The position numbers were made by a program, and so were the translations under genes. 60,836 nt of DNA from Chitinophagaceae bacterium (GTDB lineage Bacteria > Bacteroidota > Bacteroidia > Chitinophagales > Chitinophagaceae): assembly GCA_026415715.1 (NCBI GenBank), contig JAOAGO010000004.1:1-60836 (forward strand). The letters run 5' to 3'. A model generated the notes under the pieces. The model saw only the letters and a program-made list of their open reading frames with translations. It did not search any database and was not told the DNA's origin. Shown here piece after piece: positions 54,714-60,836 of the stretch. Position 1 is the first letter of the stretch. The number at the start of each line of letters is the position of its first letter.

Positions 54714-54792
54714 AAAAAAATAAATTTACAGTCTCTTATATTTTCCCTTTAAAGTTCGGAAAACACTATCTTGCAATTCAAAGAATTTCAAA

Positions 54793-55041
54793 ATGGCAGA
54801 AACGAAACAACCTTCCATGTTTAGCAAAGAAAATTACATGTGGATGCTTGCCGGATTGCTGGTTATAGCCCTGGGTATGATTTTGATGTCGGGTGGAAAA
54901 AGCAATACCAATCCGGCCGTATTCAACCGAGATGCAGTATATAGTCCGCTACGGATCACGGTTGCTCCCATTCTGATTGTGATAGGACTGCTGATGGAAG
55001 TTTATGCCATTTTTAAAAAACCAAAAGAAACGAAAGCCTGA
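54793..55041 (+). CDS. DUF3098 family small membrane protein
   Basis: The 82-residue protein has two membrane helices (about 13-30, LAGLLVIALGMILM; and 55-72, ITVAPILIVIGLLMEVYAIF) linked by a short polar loop that ends AVYSPLRI. Function is unknown. It lies between ftsX and uppP in most Bacteroidota, which hints at a role in envelope synthesis or division. Confidence 0.87.
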   Translation: MAETKQPSMFSKENYMWMLAGLLVIALGMILMSGGKSNTNPAVFNRDAVYSPLRITVAPILIVIGLLMEVYAIFKKPKETKA

Positions 55042-55091
55042 AAGATTGAAGCTTAAATTTCAATCCTCAGGTAAAATCCAATTTATAACGA

Positions 55092-55883
55092 ATGACGCTT
55101 TTTGAAGCCATCATTATTGCCATTGTAGAAGGCATAACCGAATTTCTTCCTATTTCTTCCACCGGCCACATGATCATCACCGAAAAGCTGTTAGGAGTGG
55201 AATCAGACCCTTTTACCCGTTTATTTATCGTGGGAATCCAGCTCGGGGCCATCCTTTCGGTAGTTGTACTCTACTATAAACGACTTATGAAGCCCTTGCA
55301 AAACGGAAACTGGGCATTTTATGCAAAATTGCTGGTGGCCGTTATACCGGCTCTGGCTTTCGGATATTTTTATTCAGAAAAAATTGATCAATTGCTCGAT
55401 AGCGCCCTTACGGTATCTGTTTCCATGATTGCCGGAGGAATTTTTCTTTTGTTTATTGATAAAATTTTTCGGGAAGAAAAAATTCAAAACGAAGAACAGA
55501 TATCATACACCAATGCGCTTGTCATCGGCTTATGGCAATGTGTGGCCATGATACCGGGCGTAAGCCGAAGCGCTGCCAGTATAATTGGCGGCATGCAGCA
55601 AAAACTCAGCCGGAAATTAGCCGCAGAATTTTCCTTTTTTCTTGCCATTCCTACCATGGCGGCCGCCACGGCACACAAATTTTCAGAAACCTTTCACACC
55701 CTTGAATACGGTCAAATGAAATTATTTCTTGTCGGCAATGCAGTAGCTTTTATTGTGGCCGTGTTGGCCATTCGTTTTTTTATCACATTTCTTCAGGAGC
55801 ACGGTTTCAGGGTGTTCGGGTTATACCGTATTGTTGCCGGTGTCATACTGCTCTTGTTGGTCATATTGGGAATAATCAATTAA
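55092..55883 (+). CDS. uppP: Undecaprenyl-diphosphatase UppP (BacA)
   Basis: UppP recycles undecaprenyl diphosphate to the monophosphate carrier used for peptidoglycan and other glycans. The 263-residue inner-membrane protein has the catalytic motifs EGITEFLPISSTGH (residues about 14-27) and IPGVSRSAASIIGG (about 154-167), and eight hydrophobic segments. It follows DUF3098 by 50 nt in the ftsX run. Loss or excess of this type of enzyme changes bacitracin resistance. Confidence 0.95.
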   Translation: MTLFEAIIIAIVEGITEFLPISSTGHMIITEKLLGVESDPFTRLFIVGIQLGAILSVVVLYYKRLMKPLQNGNWAFYAKLLVAVIPALAFGYFYSEKIDQLLDSALTVSVSMIAGGIFLLFIDKIFREEKIQNEEQISYTNALVIGLWQCVAMIPGVSRSAASIIGGMQQKLSRKLAAEFSFFLAIPTMAAATAHKFSETFHTLEYGQMKLFLVGNAVAFIVAVLAIRFFITFLQEHGFRVFGLYRIVAGVILLLLVILGIIN

Positions 55884-55916
55884 AATATATCTTGCATTCA
55901 CATTAAACTTTAAATT

Positions 55917-56663
55917 ATGAAAAAGTTTCTGCTCCTTATTGTAACAATTACTTTTTTAACCGGATGTGCCAATTTCGGCAAAAAAGTTAAGGAAGAACAT
56001 ATTGAAGTGTACTATAAAGACGGAATTACCGAAAACGAAGCCAAAGCTACGGCCAGGGTTTTACTCAACCTGGATAAGCAGGCAGGTAACAAGAACAACA
56101 GAAAAAGTTTCCAGCTCGTCCGCAAAGGAGATACGGTGAACCTCAGAATGGTAATCCAAAAAGATAAAATGAATGAAATAAAAGATGATGCTTTTTTAGG
56201 CCTTGCCCTTTATGTTTCCGAACAGGCTTTCGGAAATAAACCGGTAAATCTGGAGCTCACCGATAATCGCTTTCGAGCCATAAAAACTATCCCCTTCCAG
56301 ACCGGAAGAGATGTAATTACCGACTTAAATATCAGCGCTTTTGGCGAAAGAGTACAGGAGGGAAATACCGAAGTATATTACAAAGGAGCCAGTAAAGAGG
56401 AGGCTGAAAATCTGGCCGGCACGCTGAACAACTACTTTAATCCGCTCTCCATGTATAGTTTTCAGTTGTTGAAAAATCAGACGGGAGATTATACGGTAAA
56501 AATGGTAGTGAATCCCGAAAAAATGGATGAACTGAACGATGCCTTCTTCCGGGAAATATGTAAGACAATTACCACAGAAGCCTTGCCCGCATCTGCTCTC
56601 ACTTTTGAACTCACAAACGAAAAGTTTGATATGCTGAAAATGCATAAATGTGAAGGTAATTAA
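55917..56663 (+). CDS. Lipoprotein of unknown function with an internal duplication
   Basis: The 248-residue protein has a lipoprotein signal (MKKFLLLIVTITFLTGC, cysteine at residue 17) and two similar halves. Residues about 27-125 (HIEVYYKDGITENEAKATAR, FQLVRKGDTVNLRMVIQKDKMNE) align with about 147-245 (NTEVYYKGASKEEAENLAG, FQLLKNQTGDYTVKMVVNPEKMDE). Each half ends with ELT(D/N) followed by a short strand. I know no function. It lies 33 nt after uppP, in the place where truB often follows in Bacteroidota. It is predicted to be in the same operon. Confidence 0.75.
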   Translation: MKKFLLLIVTITFLTGCANFGKKVKEEHIEVYYKDGITENEAKATARVLLNLDKQAGNKNNRKSFQLVRKGDTVNLRMVIQKDKMNEIKDDAFLGLALYVSEQAFGNKPVNLELTDNRFRAIKTIPFQTGRDVITDLNISAFGERVQEGNTEVYYKGASKEEAENLAGTLNNYFNPLSMYSFQLLKNQTGDYTVKMVVNPEKMDELNDAFFREICKTITTEALPASALTFELTNEKFDMLKMHKCEGN

Positions 56664-56815
56664 GAAAGGTGCAGGTTATCTGTAATTGTGGAAATAAAAG
56701 ATTAAGGTTAAGTTTAAACCTGATTATCAGAGGCGGGTTTGAAAATGCTCTTTCGCAAATTTTCTTAAGCAGCAATAAAGTAATTCAGTATGCTTCGCAG
56801 ACCGGGGATTTAATA

Positions 56816-58612
56816 TTAAGCCTGCTGAGCCAGGGAAATTTGCTTTCGAAACTGGGTTTCATACAGCGAAGCATAATGCCCGTTTAATTTAATGAGTTGC
56901 TCATGTGTTCCGGATTCTATAAGCTCTCCTTTATCAAGTACAAGAATGCGATCTGCTTTTTGTATGGTGGATAGCCTGTGAGCAATAATCAGCGAAGTTC
57001 TGTTTTTAATCAGTTTTTCGGTAGCCAGTTGAATCAGTTTTTCCGTTTCCGGATCCACGGATGAAGTGGCTTCGTCCAGTACCAAAACCGAAGGTTGATA
57101 CAATACCGCCCGAATAAACGAAATCAGTTGACGTTGCCCCAGCGACAAAGTAGCACCCCTTTCTTTTACATGATAATGATAACCGCCGGGAAGTTTCATG
57201 ATAAAATCATGAATGTCTATCAGTCGGGCAGCTTCCTTGACCTGCTCTTCCGTGATTTCAGGATTATGCAGCGTAATATTATCAAGCACCGAACCGGAAA
57301 ATAAAAATACATCCTGAAGCACTACACCGATATGCCGCCTGAGGCATTCTGTTTTATATTCCTGAATGGGAATACCATCTAATTTGATGACCCCTTGTTC
57401 TAGGGGATAGAGCCTGTTTAACAGATGAATCAGGGTTGACTTTCCGCTTCCCGTATGCCCTACAATAGCTACGGTTTCGCCGGGATTTACGTTAAAACTG
57501 ACATTTTTCAGTACATAATGATTATTGCGGTAAGCAAACCAGACGTTTTGAAACTCTATTTTTCCTTCAATACTGTTTTTTACTATTTTCCCTTGCTCTG
57601 CTTCAGTGTCCGGATTGTCCAATACCTGAAAAATCCGTTCGCCGGCGATGATGCCCATCTGCAACACATTAAACTTATCGGCAAGAATCCGAAGCGGCCT
57701 GAACAACAGATTCAGGCATAATATAAATGAAATGACAATCCCTTGCTGGCTAACCTGGGTGCGTAACGCATCTCCGGAAGTCCACCAAACGATAAGGCCG
57801 ATAGACAGCGCCAGTACAATTTCCACAATCGGGAAAAATACGGAGTAAGCAAACAGCGCTTTGATGTTGGCCTGACGATGTGCTTTGTTTATTTTTTTGA
57901 ATTTTTCAAACTCATTATTTTCTGCCGTAAAAGCCTGTATCACATTCAGCCCCGTAAGGTGTTCCTGAACAAAAGCATTCAGTTGAGCTACGGCATTTCT
58001 CACTTTATAAAAAGAGCGGTTAACGCTTTCCTTAAAATAGTAGGTTGCAATAAGCAGAAAAGGAAAAGGGATAAGTGAAATGAGTGTAAGCTTCCAGTTG
58101 GCCCAAAACATATAGGTTAGCACAAAGAAAATTGACAGGAGGTCGGCAATGATGGGCACAAGGCCGTCGGAAAAAATATCATGAATTGATTCTACATCAT
58201 TAATGGTTCTTGTGGTAAGTGTACCCACCGGTGTTTTGTCGAACTGTGCGGTTTGAAGACGAATGATTTTTTTATATACCTGCAAACGCAAATCTTTTAC
58301 GACCGACTGTCCGAGCGAAGCGGTGAGGTAAGTGAAGTAAAAACGAATAAAAGTTTCGGCAGCTATCAGCAAAAGCTGAATGAATGTGATAAACAGCAGC
58401 ATTTGAACCAGTGAGCGGGAAATATATTGATCTACCGTTATCTGAATCAGCAAGGGACGAATAGGAGTAACGACTGCCAGCAGAATAGCTAAGCCAACGG
58501 AAATCCAGAAAGTTTTCCGGTAGGGTGCGGCAAAACGCAGAATGCGCTTTAAAATGCCCAGATTAAATGTAATTTTTTTCTCAGCGTTCAATGCAAACCA
58601 GATGAAGCACAA
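56816..58612 (-). CDS. ABC exporter, fused permease and ATPase (MsbA/ABCB type)
   Basis: The 598-residue protein has a six-helix export permease domain (about 20-330) and an ATP-binding domain (about 350-590) with Walker A GHTGSGKST near residue 385, Q-loop VVLQDVFLFSG, signature LSLGQRQ (the usual LSGGQ is altered), Walker B VLVLDEATSSVD and H-loop IIAHRLST. It works as a homodimer or with a partner. Substrates of this class are lipids, drugs or peptides and cannot be told from sequence. The gene is single, convergent with the duplicated lipoprotein gene, and 35 nt from the next leftward gene. Confidence 0.9.
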   Translation of the reverse strand: MCFIWFALNAEKKITFNLGILKRILRFAAPYRKTFWISVGLAILLAVVTPIRPLLIQITVDQYISRSLVQMLLFITFIQLLLIAAETFIRFYFTYLTASLGQSVVKDLRLQVYKKIIRLQTAQFDKTPVGTLTTRTINDVESIHDIFSDGLVPIIADLLSIFFVLTYMFWANWKLTLISLIPFPFLLIATYYFKESVNRSFYKVRNAVAQLNAFVQEHLTGLNVIQAFTAENNEFEKFKKINKAHRQANIKALFAYSVFFPIVEIVLALSIGLIVWWTSGDALRTQVSQQGIVISFILCLNLLFRPLRILADKFNVLQMGIIAGERIFQVLDNPDTEAEQGKIVKNSIEGKIEFQNVWFAYRNNHYVLKNVSFNVNPGETVAIVGHTGSGKSTLIHLLNRLYPLEQGVIKLDGIPIQEYKTECLRRHIGVVLQDVFLFSGSVLDNITLHNPEITEEQVKEAARLIDIHDFIMKLPGGYHYHVKERGATLSLGQRQLISFIRAVLYQPSVLVLDEATSSVDPETEKLIQLATEKLIKNRTSLIIAHRLSTIQKADRILVLDKGELIESGTHEQLIKLNGHYASLYETQFRKQISLAQQA

Positions 58613-58647
58613 AGCTAAAACATGACGGCTGATTAAGAATAAATTAT

Positions 58648-60836
58648 TTAATCAGATGATTCAGCATCATCATACATCGCTTTTTTATAGGCTTTGATAA
58701 ATAAGGCGCCGAGATTTTTGTGAGGAGGTATGTAGTCTTCAAAAATGGGATCGGTAGCTGTTTTTTTCAGTTCAGCCCAGAAAGGAATCCAGTCTATATT
58801 GCTTCCGGTTCTCAGTTTTTCCATAATGAGTTTTAAGAAGGGGTTATTAACCGATGCATCAGCCACCTGTTTGCTTCCTATGATATGTGCATCGGGTGAT
58901 TTTAACAGAATATCATGAATCATGCGGTACCCGCCACACGAGCCCATGAATACGATTTTTGAAGAAGGAAACATCTGCTCAATGGTATAAGGAGCGTTGT
59001 AACTGTGGCCTCTGTTGATGGTAATGGTAGGGTTGATATTGTTTTTCCGTAAAAAATTGCAGAGTTCTTTTTGGGCAAGCGCATCTTCATCGTTTTCTTC
59101 AGGCAAAGGTTTGTTCATGTACAAGGTAACCGGCTTTCCATTAACGGAGCTGACGGTGACCCAGTATTTGTTGGATTGGTCAATTTTCCAGTTGGGGGTG
59201 TTAAATAATTTGAGAATAGTGGGGAAAACACCTCTTCCGTCTTTGTCGCCATAAATAAAGAGCTGTAAAACCACCCGACCATCCTCTCCCGTTAACGAAG
59301 AAAATGGCACACTGTGAATCGGAGGAATTCCGAGTTCCTGCGTTAAATTAACAGAATATGTAGAGTCGGCAGAAAGAAAAAGTTTATGAAGTATGTTGTA
59401 AATCACCATCCCTCTCTTATTGCCGCTAGTTTGGTTTCGGTTAAAATTCAGTTCTACGTTTTTCAGCATTTTACGGGCTACGGGTTTTAATGTTTCATAC
59501 ACGCTGGCGTACGCATCAGCCACATCGGCGCCATCTTCCAAACCTATGCCATTTTCCAAACGGCTTACAAAAGCTTTCATCAGCTTATCGGCATCGCTTT
59601 CCTGCTGCGGATTTTTCGACGCGGGGAAAGAAGCGAGAAAATCATCTAGCACATTGAAGGCCGCTGCCATTTTGATGAATTTTCTGTAACGGTCAAAATG
59701 CAGCAAAAGAAGAAGCGAATCGCCGCGTTGATTGATTTTTTTCATCATTAGCGGATAAACCCCTTTCACAAAACTTGAGGTATATATGGTACCTTCCGTA
59801 GCCACGGCCAGGTAATATAACTCCTCGGCGCTGAGCGGTTGAATGATTTTAAACCGGATTTCCGGCGGGTCGTGGTGTAGCGCGTTAATAACGTTTACGA
59901 TTTCGCCTGCTTTACGCTCCAGCCGGGAATATAAGGTTTGAAATTCATAAGCCGTATCTTTTTCAATGGCTCTGCGGGCATACTCAATTCTTGTTTTAAC
60001 AAGCAACCTATAATATTTAATGGTATCGCCTTTTGCTGCATCTATTTCCTGAAAGCTGAGTTTTCCGTTTAAGATTTGATCGAGAAAACAAAAATATTGC
60101 TGGCCGTCTTTGCTTTGCGCCATGTCTACAACCGTTTTGACAAATGCATCATTCTCTATGTTTCGGATTAACCGGCCCAGTTTATTAGAGGCTTGTGAAT
60201 AATCATACAACTGGCGGGGATATTTTCTGGAAATTACACGTATCAAACTGTCAGCAAAAGGAACATCCGGATTTTGAGATAATTTTTCAAAAGCTTTGTG
60301 TGGGTATAAGGTACAGTAATTTAAAATCTGAAAATTTTTTATGGAATCTGCACCGGCATTTTTATCAAAAATCCCGGCAGCCATAAGATTCAGGCTTGCA
60401 TCATAAGGTAATTTAGCAACCGTAGGGTAAATGGAAAGGCCTTTTTTATCTAGCGAAATACACTGTTCATAAGCCTGAAGAATAAGCGGCAAATGATAAG
60501 GGTTTACGTAACGCTCCGATTTTTTTTTCCAGTTTTTCAAATAATAATTCAGTATATTTTCCAGCCCGAATAAATAATTCACCTTCATGCGGTGATCCAG
60601 GGCAGGGTCGGTTTCTATCAGAAACTGCAGCGCATCGGTTTTTTTTGTGAGAGCTCTGTTTACAGGCAAATAAATTTCTTCATTGGATACAGGCATAAAT
60701 AATAAGTCAGATTTCCCGTCAGAAGCCTGAATTTTTTTTTGAAGCTGATCAATGTTATCGTGATTTCTCATTCTTTTAAATTCCGGAGAATAATTGGCCG
60801 GAATCAATAGGGTATCTGTACCGTAAGGCCCCTGGG
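58648..60836 (-). CDS. Large protein with a clan CD-like peptidase motif, 5' end cut by the window
   Basis: The frame is open to the window end; the apparent TTG start at 60807 is probably internal, since codons upstream (QGPYGTDTLLIPANYS) are also open. More than 719 residues. The first about 500 are helical and lysine-rich, with no known domain. Near the C-terminus a candidate His/Cys dyad lies in INRGHSYNAPYT (H about 601 of the visible part) and VFMGSCGGYRMI (C about 624), followed by HIIGSKQVADAS. The H-then-hydrophobic strand-then-GSCGG order resembles caspase, gingipain and CHAT folds (clan CD). This is motif-level inference; catalytic activity is unproven. Confidence 0.7.
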   Translation of the reverse strand, partial: QGPYGTDTLLIPANYSPEFKRMRNHDNIDQLQKKIQASDGKSDLLFMPVSNEEIYLPVNRALTKKTDALQFLIETDPALDHRMKVNYLFGLENILNYYLKNWKKKSERYVNPYHLPLILQAYEQCISLDKKGLSIYPTVAKLPYDASLNLMAAGIFDKNAGADSIKNFQILNYCTLYPHKAFEKLSQNPDVPFADSLIRVISRKYPRQLYDYSQASNKLGRLIRNIENDAFVKTVVDMAQSKDGQQYFCFLDQILNGKLSFQEIDAAKGDTIKYYRLLVKTRIEYARRAIEKDTAYEFQTLYSRLERKAGEIVNVINALHHDPPEIRFKIIQPLSAEELYYLAVATEGTIYTSSFVKGVYPLMMKKINQRGDSLLLLLHFDRYRKFIKMAAAFNVLDDFLASFPASKNPQQESDADKLMKAFVSRLENGIGLEDGADVADAYASVYETLKPVARKMLKNVELNFNRNQTSGNKRGMVIYNILHKLFLSADSTYSVNLTQELGIPPIHSVPFSSLTGEDGRVVLQLFIYGDKDGRGVFPTILKLFNTPNWKIDQSNKYWVTVSSVNGKPVTLYMNKPLPEENDEDALAQKELCNFLRKNNINPTITINRGHSYNAPYTIEQMFPSSKIVFMGSCGGYRMIHDILLKSPDAHIIGSKQVADASVNNPFLKLIMEKLRTGSNIDWIPFWAELKKTATDPIFEDYIPPHKNLGALFIKAYKKAMYDDAESSD

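Overview
The window is a stretch of a Bacteroidota chromosome, most likely class Chitinophagia / family Chitinophagaceae. The evidence is gene content: a SusC/SusD outer-membrane pair, gldE and gldD, a secreted protein with a type IX secretion (T9SS) sorting tail, IPExxxVDY-like, DUF3109, DUF3098 and choice-of-anchor proteins, a fused alpha/beta 2-oxoacid dehydrogenase E1, and promoters of the Bacteroidota type (TTG, about 19 nt, TAnnTTTG). No rRNA, tRNA, CRISPR array, phage or intact insertion sequence was found. Most of the window is ordinary chromosomal housekeeping and envelope biology, so the novel signals are mainly small or non-coding.

Layout. 0-7.6 kb: a small secreted protein gene interrupted by an in-frame stop, then a leftward block with ricT, holB (delta prime), a glutathione peroxidase, a beta-helix lipoprotein, comF and radA. 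7.6-8.1 kb: a non-coding gap that holds a compact leftward promoter-to-terminator unit, probably a small RNA. 8.1-14.9 kb: a YugP-like membrane zinc protease gene, then a SusC/SusD/lipoprotein operon with its own promoter and terminator. 14.9-21.9 kb: the conserved Bacteroidota cluster rng, a 31-codon basic ribosomal-type protein, a TPR protein and an HU protein on the minus strand, divergent from mutY, ssb, gldE and gldD.

22-26.5 kb: a lysine-rich protein, a decayed DUF2306 membrane gene, then DUF3109, a LutB-like iron-sulfur protein and a polysaccharide deacetylase. 26.5-32.4 kb: feoB (no feoA), an M28 peptidase with a PDZ domain, an IPExxxVDY-like protein and asnS. 32.4-33.4 kb: an approximately 1 kb gap holding the probable asnS leader and the remnant of a PIN-domain toxin. 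33.4-41.4 kb: a choice-of-anchor I lipoprotein, an ADP-ribosylglycohydrolase, the fused E1, and a Fur/PerR-katG peroxide operon whose promoter carries an inverted repeat exactly between its two boxes. Three similar imperfect palindromes lie in the gaps from 36.2 to 41.5 kb.

41.5-60.8 kb: an EamA transporter, purH, comEC, a 1358-residue T9SS cargo protein with three P-domains, and leuS; then rightward ftsX, DUF3098, uppP and an internally duplicated lipoprotein; then a leftward ABC exporter and a large gene cut by the window end whose C-terminus resembles a clan CD (caspase/gingipain-like) peptidase.

Themes are envelope building and division (ftsX, uppP, gldD/E, T9SS cargo), DNA uptake and repair (comF, comEC, radA, mutY, ssb, holB), peroxide defence (fur/perR, katG, gpx) and translation (asnS, leuS, rng, the tiny basic protein). 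Points most worth following are the small RNA unit at 7.8 kb, the missed 31-codon gene at 16.7 kb, the operator in the fur-katG promoter, the palindromic element family, the two decayed genes and the clan CD-like protein at the right edge.
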